A stretch of DNA of 64,000 bases from Plantago ovata (taxonomy: Eukaryota > Streptophyta > Magnoliopsida > Lamiales > Plantaginaceae): NCBI GenBank assembly GCA_028274465.1, contig CM051458.1, forward strand, positions 88,866,085 through 88,930,084, given 5' to 3'. Under the pieces are notes generated by a model that was not told the DNA's origin, did not search any database, and saw nothing but the letters and a program-made list of their open reading frames with translations. A program made the position numbers and the translations under genes. Below are positions 36,201-49,600 of this stretch, one piece after another. How positions within the stretch are numbered: position 1 is the stretch's first letter; the number at the start of each line of letters is the position of its first letter.

Positions 36201-36986
36201 GAGTTCAGTAGATCATTTGAAACAAATGCAACATTATCTATGGACTTGGGTGACAAAAAGTTGTATGATGTAATTAAAGAAGACGATTTAGACGATGTTG
36301 CAACTGTTATGTTCATAAAGCACCCAACAGGTCGCATTGAAATCAGTTGTGGATGTAGGCACTTTGAAGAAGTTGGATGGCTTGCAAGCACTGCCTCCGT
36401 ATCTTGGATAAGCATGATATTAAACGGATTCCTGATGAGTACATCCTCCAACGTTGGACAAAAACATTAAAAGAGAAAGTCTGGGACCGAGTACTCCGTA
36501 CAAAAAGCACAAATGTTAATGCAGAGGTAAAACTCTATTTTCTGCATAAGTCCATGTTTATGGAAATATTGTCTATGTTTTTTAAAATATGTCCATGTTC
36601 TTAAAATGCTGCAGGAATGTATTGCTTGGAGACAAAAAATGAACAGGAGGTACACAGAAATGACCTTGAAGTCAGAAGGGAACCAGGAAGCAAGGAAGAT
36701 TTTGGAAGATGGATACAAACGCGACATGGAGGCCATACTAAGTATTATAAATACAACAAAGTTCCCGGAAAGACCACAAGAACAAGCACCCGACAGCCCC
36801 AACACTAAACCTGCATCGACTAGTGCTGCATCAACTACTACAGAACAACCTATTGTTCTAGACCCACAGATTGCAAGCACGAAGGGGAGGAAGAAAGAAA
36901 GATTGAAGAACAAATTTGAAAGGAAAGGGAAGAAACCGAAAACAACTGAGTTTGTGGCGCCACCTCCAGACAAATATTTGTTGTGA
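33211..36986 (+). CDS. MULE transposase (FAR1-type DNA-binding, DDE and SWIM domains), copy 1
   Basis: Seven exons: 33211-33346, 34167-34601, 34695-34986, 35129-35396, 35533-36006, 36165-36526 and 36615-36986. A 5' UTR intron runs from 33043 to 33210. Exon 2 holds a FAR1-like zinc-finger region (DLYKRHAKSVGFSFKKA, C.C, then DCKAQMRI and HTHNL). Exons 4-5 hold the MULE DDE core: IFDTTFRTNKYGL (first Asp), TDQDKAI (second Asp), HRLCLWHLYQN, and SSQRSES with a candidate Glu. Exon 6 holds a SWIM zinc finger (SCGC...CKHC in the sister copy). Exon 7 is basic. In this copy exon 3 lacks one A near 34891 and exon 6 lacks one T near 36385, so the frame breaks twice; exons 2 and 5 are intact. The protein would recognise and move the element in the nucleus. 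Confidence 0.85.
33347..34166 (+). repeat. ~206-bp tandem repeats in transposase intron 1, with a 17-bp palindrome
   Basis: About 3.5 units, each running from a ccatgttctcagtgctctatg part to a gttctcaatgtttatgcaa part. The palindrome AGAACATGCCATGTTCT occurs at 33499-33515, 33704-33720, 33911-33927 and 34118-34134, spaced 205, 207 and 207 bp. The same array is present in the second copy at 42423-43233. Confidence 0.9.
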
Positions 36987-37545
36987 TTATCGTATTGAGT
37001 TTATATTATTTGTCAAATATCATATTGACATGTGAAAATGATATCTAGTTTTTACTTGGAACTTCATTTTTTATGCAGTTAAATGTTCTGGCAAAATTTG
37101 TCTTTGTTTTAAGAAGTATTAACCATGTTCCACGCCATAACTTCAATTCTTAATACACTATGTTTTCAGACATATTGCCTATGTTCACTGTAGAACATGC
37201 CATGTTCTAAAACCTATATCCCATGTTCTAAATATCAGATAAGAATATGTTAAGAAAAGATGGAAATAAATAGAAGTACAAAGCACTTCTATACAGGGAA
37301 GAATAATTCTAGAAACATGGAATATATATGGGATAACATAGACAATAATTCCAGAAACATAGAATAATCAAAAATATCAACAATTCCTACAACAATTCCA
37401 GAAATCAGTAATATTTCAACAATTCCAAAATGTTAAAGCTAACTACGACCAATGATATGTCCACAATTTCCAGAATCAGTAATATTTCCACAATTCCAAA
37501 ACGTTAAAGCTAACTACAACCAATGATATATCCACAATTCCAGAA

Positions 37546-40500
37546 TCACTTCTTTCCCTCGATTGAATGAAGTACTCATTTGTCGTTTGAAGATGATCGT
37601 CATTTGAACTGTCATCACCTTCGCCCTCATTAACCACTTTCTCCCCAATCTTTTCAGCCTCAACTTTCGACAGTTCTAACATAGCCTCAAGCTGTTTTGC
37701 CTCTTCGGCCTCTAAAGCTAACCTTTGTAGTCTCTTCTGTTCTCGTATCTTCTCCTCTTTTTCCATTAATTCCTTCCTAACAGCATCATAAACCTTCACA
37801 ACTCAGAATTCAACAGTCGTGGATTTACACCTCTATACAAAATGGAATCCTTCGTCTTAACAAACTTGTCCACTTTTCTCCGCAAAGATGAACGACACTT
37901 GTTTAAATCACTCAAACAAAGAGAGGCAACAATCTCAGCTCTGAAAACGCGCCTTGCAGCAGGCTAAAAAAACAAAAAAACACAAAACAAAACGCTAAGT
38001 TAGAACATAGGTATGCCTATGGCTGAAAATATTGACAAACATCTTAGACGAAATAAAAAAATTACCTTAAAATTACAATCAAACTTCTGCCCATAAAACA
38101 TCTGCATGTGTTTCATCAAATACACACCACAATCATTTGTATTTTTCGGTCTTGATCCAAGAAAATGCAATTTTCTCAAGCACAAACTCCTTGACCAATT
38201 CACCATCAGGGCGATAGTTATTCTTCGTAAGGAAGATGCTGAAATGATGACGCTAAAAAAAAAAAAAGAAACTCAATATAAATGTTCAAAAAATAATACT
38301 CTATGTTTTATATAAATACCCTATGTTTTGAAGCATATTGCCTATGTTTACACTAGAAACTGCTATGTTTAGAAAACATATTGCCTATGTTACACTAGAA
38401 ACTGCTATGTTTTCAAGCATATTGCCTATGTTTTGAAGCATATTGCCTATGTTACACTAGAAAACTGCTATGTTTTAGAAAACATATTGCCTATGTTTAC
38501 ACTAGAACTGCTATGTTTTCAAGTATATTGCCTATGTTACACTAGAAACTGCTATGTTTAAGAAAACATACCAAGGCCCCAGAGAAGGCATTGACCCACT
38601 CTTCCGAAGTCTCCCTATTGTCAAGATACTGAATCTTCTTCTTATCCATATTGACTACATAGCAAGTGTAGTGATCCTCAAACACCAATGGGAAAAAGAA
38701 CTACAAACAACAAAAAAAATTAAAAAAATTAAAGAGTAGCAAGAACTATTATGATCTTAGAAATAATAACAAATATAAACAACAAAACATACCATCTTGA
38801 CAGTCTTCAAGTCAATTAATTTTCTCCCGGGGACTACTTTCAAGGCATACTCCAACGTTGATTGAAAATCATCAACAAACTGCTGATGACCCCTTTGCTT
38901 GTACAATTTTAGTGCTTCATCATCAAATACCTTCGCTAGCATTGCCCATGGAGTCTGCACATACAAAGATAACATAAAAAAACATTGCACAATACAACAA
39001 AAAGAGTAGAAAAATAATACAAACAAATTTAAAAGAAAAAAATACGAACCGAAATGCTGGTAGTGAACCACAGACGCTGAGTCTCCCCATCATTCCTTGT
39101 AAGCCCCTCACTGTAATTCAGATTTGCAACCCAGCAATCAACAACAGAATTCAGAATCTTCGTCTGATAGCACATCGTGCGTATCTCCTCCGCAGAAATC
39201 CAAAATGTCCTCGAAAACTTCACAAAATGTTCACACCCATCATACCTGTTCATATAAACAGAGTATAAGAACAAAAAACACATAAAAAAAAACGAGAGAA
39301 CACATAAAAAAAAAAAAAGAAAGAAAAAGAAAGAAAGAAAACAAAGTAACCTCGAATTCTCGGACATGAAAAATGCATAATCCGCAACTTGTTTCCTTAA
39401 TGTCCTCATGTCCTTCACATACTTGACCATATTCCTCATCATTTTCGAACCCATAACACAATCCTCACCAACAGCGCCACAATCATTAATTGTACATCCA
39501 AGATAATCAAAACAGAAATCAACAATTACATCAACAGGCCTCAAAACAACATTGTCAGCATCATCATCCGTCTTCTCTACACGACCTATAAACTCTACAT
39601 CAACAAGAGAGAATCATCAATCAATCACAGCAGAATCAGCAACAGGCCTCAAAACTATGTTATCACCTTCATTGGCTATGTTATCACCATCATGACCTAT
39701 GTCATCACCAACATTTCCCATCTTCTCCTCCTCATTACCAACTCCAGCTTCATCCACTCCAGTCCCTTGTTCTCACCACCACCATCTTCATCACTCTCAC
39801 TGTTATTACCTAAATCAGCAACCTCCTTCTCAACTTGCCTCCCTATGCTACACACATCAACATTTTTTTCTACTTTGACAGATTCGAATTCTGCCTTATC
39901 AATCACCATCATCATCAGATACAGAATTTAAATTCTCTTCATCTCCACTTTCACAAAGATTTTTCTTAACCCAAGAATCAGGTTGCGACTCAGCATATAC
40001 TCCCATCATCTTCTCCCTCAATTCAGCACAAATCCTATCAACAAACCCGATTAAGATAGGATCACTCCAACCCTTCTGAGAATCCAAACTCTGTGAAAGT
40101 TGTGATAAAGACTTATCACTCCAATCAGGGACCTCGAAGCCAACGTTACCACATTTATACATCCTATCAAGATGTGCACGCAATGCAACTTGCTGATCCT
40201 TCATGTACAGCTCCCAAGACTTCTCAGCAGTCTACAAAAAAACGGCTAGTCAGAAACATATAAAACTATGTTCTAAACATTAAGTCCTATGTTTTTAAAG
40301 AAAAGGCCTATGTTCTGATAATGTTAAAAAATAAAATAAAAAGAGCATAAAAAAATAAACTCACCATAACAGAACCTTCAACAGGCTGCTTCTTCTTCTT
40401 AAGCTTGTCAGAGGAATATAGAATACTGGACCATCACCAACTTTATTTTGTTAATAGGATACACTTATCACGGGTCGTCTTCCAAAACCTCCATGTTTTC

Positions 40501-41402
40501 GCTCATAAGCAATCCTATCCCCAATGATTTCATCTGTCCAATGCCTACACATGGAACAACAGTAGAAGCACTTTCTCCACAATATCTGTACCTATGAAGG
40601 TAGCAATACACGAGCACCATCACACAACCACTAACAATGCAATAGTCGTTTGTTTAGACTTCAATGTCTTAACAGCTTTTTGAAGTCTGTCAACAACAAA
40701 CGCACACCAATCATACATCTGGATCTACTCACATCTTGAACAGCAACCAAGAGTTCTGATCCACAAAAGCAGCAGGGGTCGGCGACAAGAAGTAACCACA
40801 TACGTATAAAACAAAAAGTCGCTTGAATTCTTCTCCACCATCAGTCAACTCCTTCAAACGCTTCTTAACACACGTAAGCTTTACTTCCTTCATCTTTTTT
40901 TACCACTTTATCAATATTGCCTTTAATGTCAGCCCCCCAATCCATGCAACTACGTACAAACTCATCCCTCAAATCAGCATCAACTTTATTACCCCCATGC
41001 TGAAAGCTCATTGGAACTTCAACACCGGATTACGCGGAAGCATGAACTGATCAAACACATCATCACCACAAATGGGAATCTTAGCATCGCCAATGGTGAT
41101 ATGATAACAATCAGAATCGAGCAAATTAACCACCACGGAGTTAAAAGCCGAGGGACAGATTCAGCAGCCATCATACCCACCCACCAAATCCAATCTCTTC
41201 AACACCTCCCTCTTCTGCGCCAAAGTTAAAGATTCCATCAACTCCTTTACCTTCTTTGGCTGACAAGGAGTCACCATCATCTTAAAAATAACACCGTCAT
41301 CCCTTTCAACACGGATATATTAAGCTTTCCTTCTTCTCCAGGTCCCAAATCTTGAAGTCTAAATATCTTCCCAGAATTATGCCTAGATTTCTTCTCTGCC
41401 AC
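37546..41402 (-). CDS. Ulp1-type cysteine protease-like gene of the MULE, copy 1 (incomplete and frameshifted)
   Basis: This corresponds to exons 2-8 of the gene at 46614-50956; exon 1 falls in the assembly gap. The catalytic His block (FEDHYTCYVVN, near 38650-38690) and the Cys block (NTNDCGVYLMKHM, near 38110-38150) are visible. The frame is broken by many single-base changes. Examples are a missing base near 37798, a missing residue block around NTNDCG, and a rearranged patch near 39590-39640 in the acidic exon. It carries more defects than the second copy. See that entry for exon layout and function. Confidence 0.75.
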
Positions 41403-41688
41403 TAATATGCAAACATAAGAGATATTAAGAACATATACAGAACATGGACACAATGTACAAAACATAGACAGTAGAGGAACAAAACATAGACAGTTAAAAA
41501 AACAAACACAACAAACATAGACAATTATGTACAATACATTGCTTCTCTACCACCATGTCTATATGCAAACATAAGACCAATTAAGAACATATACAGAACA
41601 TGGACAATAATGTACAAAACATGGACAATAAATAAACAAAACATGGACAGTTAATAAAAACAAAAACACAAACAAAGTGCAGAAAAAA

Positions 41689-41788
41689 NNNNNNNNNNNN
41701 NNNNNNNNNNNNNNNNNNNNNNNNNNNNNNNNNNNNNNNNNNNNNNNNNNNNNNNNNNNNNNNNNNNNNNNNNNNNNNNNNNNNNNNN
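41689..41788. other. assembly gap of exactly 100 N
   Basis: A run of 100 N, the usual placeholder for a gap of unknown size. Left of it the sequence stops inside intron 1 of the Ulp1-like gene (matching 50788). Right of it the sequence restarts 14 bp inside the left end of the same element (matching 32711). Confidence 0.97.
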
Positions 41789-42286
41789 AGAGACCATACT
41801 TATAAAGAGACCCTAGAGACCAATTTATCATAATATAAAACAACCCCCACAACTACTAGTTTCTAAAATACCCACAACCCAACCAAAAGCTAGAAACCGG
41901 GTCAAAAACCGGGTTATAACAATATGGATCTTATATATACCATATATTAATAGAGACAAAACAAACGCGTCGTCATTCATCGCGAGATTCTTCCGGTAGA
42001 GAGAGAAAACGGCTAGAGAGAGAAACTGCAGCCGACGATCTCCGTCTCGCCGCCGCCACCAATCACCGCCGTTCCGCCGCGGAATCACCACCAAATCGAC
42101 TACGTAGCTTCTGTACAGGTAACGTTCATCGTTCTCGTTGTTAAAAAAGCTCATACGTGCATGATTCATCCCATACGCTCGTCGTTCTCATTGTTTGTGG
42201 TCGCAAGCTTGTTAAAACTGATAGATCGGCGTATATATAATTCAATTATGTTAAATTTATACCTGATTTGTTGTATTTGTTGTTAG

Positions 42287-45200
42287 ATGTTTGATTGTGC
42301 AGCAAATCGTGAAGAACCTGTTGCTGGGGATAGTGAACCTGTTGTTCGGGATGATGAACATGTTCCTGATGCTTCAATTCATGTTACCACCATTGTTGCA
42401 ACCACAACGACCTCAAAAACAGGTATATAGGTTGATTTCTGTTGCTGTTAAACGATTTCCATGTTCTGGCAAACTTTATCTATGTTTTATAACATTCATA
42501 TGCTCTGTTCCATGAAATACCTCCCATGTTCTCAGTGCTCTATGTTTTCAGCCGACTTGCCTATGTTCACAGTAGAACATGCCATGTTCTGAATCTGTAT
42601 GCCAGTTCTCAATGTTTATGCAATGCTCTGTTTCAACCAACATGATAACATAAAATTCATGATGAAATACCTGCAAAAGTATATTCTATGTTTCATAAGT
42701 ATTAGCTATGTTCCATGAAATACCTCCCATGTTCTCAGTACTCTATGTTTTCAGCCGAATTGCCTATTTCACAGTAGAACATGCCATGTTCTGAATCTGT
42801 ATGCCATGTTCTCAATGTTTATGCAATGCTCTGTTTCAGACCAACATGATAACATAAAATTCATGATGAAATAACCTGCAAAAGTATATTCTATGTTTCA
42901 ATAAGTATTAGCTATGTTCAATAATACCTCCCATGTTCTCAATGCTCTATGTTTCAGCCGAATTGCCTATGTTCACAGTAGAACATGCCATGTTCTGAAT
43001 CTGTATGCCATGTTCTCAATGTTTATGCAAGGCTCTGTTTCAGACCAATATGAAAACATAAAATTCATGATGAAATACCTGCAAAAGTATATTCTATGTT
43101 TCAATAAGTATTAGCTATGTTCAATGTAATACTTTCCATGTTGTTAGTGGTCTATGTTTTCACCATATTGCCTATGTTCACAGTAGAACATGCCATGTTC
43201 TAAACTCTTTATGCTATGTTTACCAACATACAGATGCAAGTAATCTTAGTGACGATTTTGATGTCCGTGGAAGTTTGAAAGGCATCACAGGAACTTTTGA
43301 TGAGTTACATGACTTGTACAAAAGACATGCTAAAAGCGTAGGGTTCTCTTTCAAGAAGGCAACATCTCGTCGTGGAAAAGATGGCGAAATTCGAGAAAAG
43401 TACTTTCTTTGTAGTTGTGCTGGACTTCCAAAAATTGAAAAAGCCCAATGCTCACACCATCCCCTGCAGTGAATGAAGAAGGTGAAATGGTAAAAAAAAG
43501 GCGAAGGCAAAATACTATTATGAAGAAAGATTGCAAAGCACAAATGAGGATCAAGTACTTGTATGACATCAGTAAGTATGTGGTTGACACACATATAACT
43601 GATCATACCCATAACCTGACAAGACCCCAATGGAGCCACTATCACAGATCTGAACGGAAAATTTCAGGTCAAAGAAGAACTTTCAATGTTTTGAATATAA
43701 TGCCTATGTTCTGTTCTTAATATTTTATGTTCTTAATCCATATGTATATTGACTTACAGATGAGAAGGCAGAGATGTTGGAGATAATGGAAAGAGCTATG
43801 CTGAGACCTACAGATGCATTCAACTATATGGTAGAGGTCGCTGGTGGACAAGAGAACGTTGGAAACATCAAACGAGACCATATCAACTACATAACAAGAT
43901 ATAGAACAAAGAAAATGGGTGGTGCAGATGCTCAGAATGTGCTGGATATGCTAAAGCAAAGACAAGAAGAGGATCCCCAATTTTATTACACCCAAAAGTT
44001 GGATGAAAAAGGCAGATTATGCGGCCTATACTGGAGAGACTCTATGATGCAGGTAATCTATATGTTTTATGCAATATTATCTATGTTCCAAGTAATAGTT
44101 TCTATGTTTTATTCAATATTCACTGGAAATCTGCTTGATATGCCATGCAATTCATATAATCTTTGTCTAATCCATTGAAAATTGATCTCTGAAGGATGAT
44201 TATGAACTTTATGGCGATGTAATGATATTCGACACTACCTTCAGAACAAACAAATATGGCTTAATTTGTGCGCCTTTTGTCGGCGTAAATAACCATTGGA
44301 ACAATGTTATGTTCGCATGCGCTTTCATTGCAAATGAGAGTGCCGAATCATTTATCTGGCTTATGGAAGAGTTCTTGAAGTCAATGGGGAAAAAGAAGCC
44401 AGTTACAATATTCACTGATCAAGATAAAGCTATATCCAAAGCTATTCTGCAGGTATTTATGTTGTTTGTAATATTTCCAATGTTCTAAGTAAGATTGACC
44501 ATGTTGTAGTTAGGATATATTACATGTTCTAAAATTCCATGTTCACAGTAAGACTGTCCATGTTCTAAGAAATATATGTCATCTTCTCAACTACGCAGGT
44601 GTTTGGTGATGAAACAAGACACAGACTGTGTTTGTGGCATCTCTACCAAAATGCCATAACTAATGTTGCAAGGCTAAGGCATGATAGCACTTCAATGATG
44701 CTTTCACTTTGTACTTATATGGATTCTCCAATGAGGAAGAATTTGAAGAATATTGGGCTGGAATGGTTGATATATATGATCTTCAAGATGAGAATGGTTC
44801 AAAAAATTATACACAATCAAGGAAAAGTGGTCCCCTGCACTAAGCAAGACATTCTTCTCAGCCGGCATCCTATCTTCGCAACGAAGTGAGAGTACAAACA
44901 ACTCAATTTCATTCAAGTCCAACAAAAACACATCTCTGACGCAATTCTTCAGATTGTTTGATGCCATGATAACCCGTTGGCGAACAAACGAATCGCTCAA
45001 AGAATTCAAGAACTCCTATCAGTCACCAAAAATATATGTGCGTTCCGGCTTAGTGAAACATGCTGCAGAGGTAAAATAATTTTCAATATACTGCAACATG
45101 GGTAATAATCTGTTTATATTTTGAGAAACATGGGTAATATTTCCAGAAACATGGATAGTTTTTACATAAACATGGGTAGTATATATTTATGCATATATTA

Positions 45201-46053
45201 TATTTAATTGATGTTCTTAATTTTTCAGGTGTATACACTAAAAATTTTCAAGTACTTTCAAAAGGAGTTCAGTAGATCATTTGAAACAAATGCAACATTA
45301 TCTATGGACTTGGGTGACAAAAAGTTGTATGATGTAATTAAAGAAGACGATTTAGACGATGTTGCAACTGTTATGTTCATAAAGCACCCAACAGGTCGCA
45401 TTGAAATCAGTTGTGGATGTAGGCACTTTGAAGAAGTTGGATGGCTTTGCAAGCACTGCCTCCGTATCTTGGATAAGCATGATATTAAACGGATTCCTGA
45501 TGAGTACATCCTCCAACGTTGGACAAAAACATTAAAAGAGAAAGTCTGGGACCGAGTACTCCGTACAAAAAGCACAAATGTTAATGCAGAGGTAAAACTC
45601 TATTTTCTGCATAAGTCCATGTTTATGGAAATATTGTCTATGTTTTTTAAAAATATGTCCATGTTCTTAAAAATGCTGCAGGAATGTATTGCTTGGAGAC
45701 AAAAAATGAACAGGAGGTACACAGAAATGACCTTGAAGTCAGAAGGGAACCAGGAAGCAAGGAAGATTTTGGAAGATGGATACAAACGCGACATGGAGGC
45801 CATACTAAGTATTATAAATACAACAAAGTTCCCGGAAAGACCACAAGAACAAGCACCCGACAGCCCCAACACTAAACCTGCATCGACTAGTGCTGCATCA
45901 ACTACTACAGAACAACCTATTGTTCTAGACCCACAGATTGCAAGCACGAAGGGGAGGAAGAAAGAAAGATTGAAGAACAAATTTGAAAGGAAAGGGAAGA
46001 AACCGAAAACAACTGAGTTTGTGGCGCCACCTCCAGACAAATATTTGTTGTGA
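42287..46053 (+). CDS. MULE transposase, copy 2
   Basis: The same seven-exon gene as at 33211-36986: 42287-42422, 43234-43667, 43760-44052, 44195-44452, 44599-45070, 45229-45591 and 45682-46053. Here exons 3, 6 and 7 are open and the SWIM finger is complete (ISCGCRHFEEVGWLCKHC). Exon 2 lacks one A near 43440, and exon 5 lacks one T near 44692 and one A near 44792. The breaks thus fall in different exons from those of copy 1. Taken together the two copies support one intact coding sequence of about 778 residues. The transposase is expected to bind the terminal inverted repeats, cut out the element and make the 9-bp target duplication. Confidence 0.85.
42423..43233 (+). repeat. ~206-bp tandem repeats in transposase intron 1, copy 2
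   Basis: The counterpart of 33347-34166. It has the same units and palindromes (first one at 42574-42590) with a few deletions of 1-3 bases between the copies. Confidence 0.88.
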
Positions 46054-46613
46054 TTATCGTATTGAGTTTATATTATTTGTCAAATATCATATTGACATGT
46101 GAAAATGATATCTAGTTTTTACTTGGAACTTCATTTTTATGCAGTTAAATGTTCTGGCAAAATTTGTCTTTGTTTTAAGAAGTATTAACCATGTTCCACG
46201 CCATAACTTCAATTCTTAATACACTATGTTTTCAGACATATTGCCTATGTTCACTGTAGAACATGCCATGTTCTAAAACCTATATCCCATGTTCTAAAAT
46301 ATCAGATAAGAATATGTTAAGAAAAGATGGAAATAAATAGAAGTACAAAGCACTTCTATACAGGGAAGAATAATTCTAGAAACATGGAATATATATGGGA
46401 TAACATAGACAATAATTCCAGAAACATAGAATAATCAAAAATATCAACAATTCCTACAACAATTTCCAGAAATCAGTAATATTTCAACAATTCCAAAATG
46501 TTAAAGCTAACTACGACCAATGATATGTCCACAATTTCCAGAATCAGTAATATTTCCACAATTCCAAAACGTTAAAGCTAACTACAACCAATGATATATC
46601 CACAATTCCAGAA

Positions 46614-49600
46614 TCACTTCTTTCCCCTCGATTGAATGAAGTACTCATTTGTCGTTTGAAGATGATCGTCATTTGAACTGTCATCACCTTCGCCCTCATT
46701 AACCACTTTCTCCCCAATCTTTTCAGCCTCAACTTTCGACAGTTCTAACATAGCCTCAAGCTGTTTTGCCTCTTCGGCCTCTAAAGCTAACCTTTGTAGT
46801 CTCTTCTGTTCTCGTATCTTCTCCTCTTTTTCCATTAATTCCTTCCTAACAGCATCATAAACCTTCACCAACTCAGAATTCAACAGTCGTGGATTTACAC
46901 CTCTATACAAAATGGAATCCTTCGTCTTAACAAACTTGTCCACTTTTCTCCGCAAAGATGAACGACACTTGTTTAAATCACTCAAACAAAGAGAGGCAAC
47001 AATCTCAGCTCTGAAAACGCGCCTTGCAGCAGGCTAAAAAAACAAAACAACACAAACAAAACGCTAAGTTAGAACATAGGTATGCCTATGGCTGAAAATA
47101 TTGACAAACATCTTAGACGAAATAAAAAAATTACCTTAAAATTACAATCAAACTTCTGCCCATAAAACATCTGCATGTGTTTCATCAAATACACACCACA
47201 ATCATTTGTGTCTTTTTCGGTTTTGATCCAAGAAAATGCAATTTTCTCAAGCACAAACTCCTTGACCAATTCACCATCAGGGCGATAGTTGTTCTTCGTA
47301 AGGAAGATGCTGAAATGATGACGCTAAAAAAAAAAAAAGAAACTCAATATAAATGTTCAAAAAAATAATAGTCTATGTTTTATATAATATACCCTATGTT
47401 TTGAAGCATATTGCCTATGTTTACACTAGAAACTGCTATGATTTAGAAAACATATTGCCTATGTTTACACTAGAAACTGCTATGTTTTCAAGCATATTGC
47501 CTATGTTTTGAAGCATATTGCCTATGTTTACACTAGAAAACTGCTATGTTTTAGAAAACATATTGCCTATGTTTACACTAGAAACTGCTATGTTTTCAAG
47601 TATATTGCCTATGTTTACACTAGAAACTGCTATGTTTAAGAAAACATACCAAGGCCCCAGAGAAGGCATTGACCCACTCTTCCGAAGTCTCCCTATTGTC
47701 AAGATACTGAATCTTCTTCTTATCCATATTGACTACATAGCAAGTGTAGTGATCCTCAAACACCAATGGGAAAAAGAACTACAAACAACAAAAAAAATTA
47801 AAAAAATTAAAGAGTAGCAAGAACTATTAAGATCTTAGAAATAATAACAAATATAAACAACAAAAACATACCATCTTGACAGTCTTCAAGTCAATTAATT
47901 TTCTCCCGGGGACTACTTTCAAGGCATACTCCAACGTTGATTGAAAATCATCAACAAACTGCTGATGACCCCTTTGCTTGTACAATTTTAGTGCTTCATC
48001 ATCAAATACCTTCGCTAGCATTGCCCATGGAGTCTGCACATACAAAGATAACATAAAAAACATTGCACAATACAACAAAAAGAGTAGAAAAATATAATAC
48101 AAACAAATTTAAAAGAAAAAAATACGAACCGAAATGCTGGTAGTGAACCACAGACGCTGAGTCTCCCCATCATTCCTTGTAAGCCCCTCACTGTAATTTA
48201 GATTTGCAACCCAGCAATCAACAACAGAATTCAGAATCTTCGTCTGATAGCACATCGTGCGTATCTCCTCCGCAGAAATCCAAAATGTCCTCGAAAACTT
48301 CACAAAATGTTCACACCCATCATACCTGTTCATATAAACAGAGTATAAGAACAAAAAAACACATAAAAAAGAACGAGAGAACACATAAAAAAAAAAAAGA
48401 AAGAAAACAAGAAAGAAAGAAAACAAAGTAACCTCGAATTCTCGGACATGAAAAATGCATAATCCGCAACTTGTTTCCTTAATGTCCTCATGTCCTTCAC
48501 ATACTTGACCATATTCCTCATCATTTTCGAACCCATAACACAATCCTCACCAACAGCGCCACAATCATTAATTGTACACCCAAGATAATCAAAACAGAAA
48601 TCAACAATTACATCAACAGGCCTCAAAACAACATTGTCAGCATCATCATCCGTCTTCTCTACACGACCTATAAACTCTACATCAACAGGAGAATCATCAA
48701 TCACATCAACAGCAGACTCAGCAACAGGCCTCAAAACTATGTTATCACCTTCATTGGCTATGTTATCACCATCATGACCTATGTCATCACCAACATTTCC
48801 CATCTTCTCCTCCTCATTACCAACTACAGCTTCATCCACTCCAGTCCCCTTGTTCTCACCACCACCATCTTCATCACTCTCACTGTTATTACCTAAATCA
48901 GCAACCTCCTTCTCAACTTGTCTCCCTATGCTACACACATCAACATTTTTTTCTACTTTGACAGATTCAAATTCTGCCTTATCAATCTCACCATCATCAT
49001 CAGATACAGAATTTAAATTCTCTTCATCTCCACTTTCACAAAGATTTTTCTTAACCCAAGAATCAGGTTGCGACTCAGCATATACTCCCATCATCTTCTC
49101 CCTCAATTCAGCACAAATCCTATCAACAAACCCGATTAAGATAGGATCACTCCAACCCTTCTGAGAATCCAAACTCTGTGAAAGTTGTGATAAAGACTTA
49201 TCACTCCAATCAGGGACCTCGAAGCCAACGTTACCACATTTATACATCCTATCAAGATGTGCACGCAATGCAACTTGCTGATCCTTCATGTACAGCTCCC
49301 AAGACTTCTCAGCAGTCTACAAAACAAACGGCTAGTCAGAAACATATAAAACTATGTTCTAAACATTAAGTCCTATGTTTTTAAAGAAAAGGCCTATGTT
49401 CTGAATAATGTTAAAAAATAAAATAAAAATAGCATAAAAAAATAAACTCACCATAACAGAACCTTCAACAGGCTGCTTCTTCTTCTTAAGCTTGTCAGGA
49501 GGAATATAGAATACTGGACCATCACCAACTCTTATTTTGTTAATAGGATAACACTTATCACGGGTCGTCTTCCCAAAACCTCCATGTTTTCGCTCATAAG

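Noticed and set aside
36467..36973. 168-residue minus-strand hydrophobic frame (and its twin at 45600-46040)
   Set aside because: Antisense of transposase exon 7, which has the splice sites and family similarity.
48781..49164. 127-residue Ser/Pro-rich plus-strand frame
   Set aside because: Antisense of the acidic exon 3 of the Ulp1-like gene.
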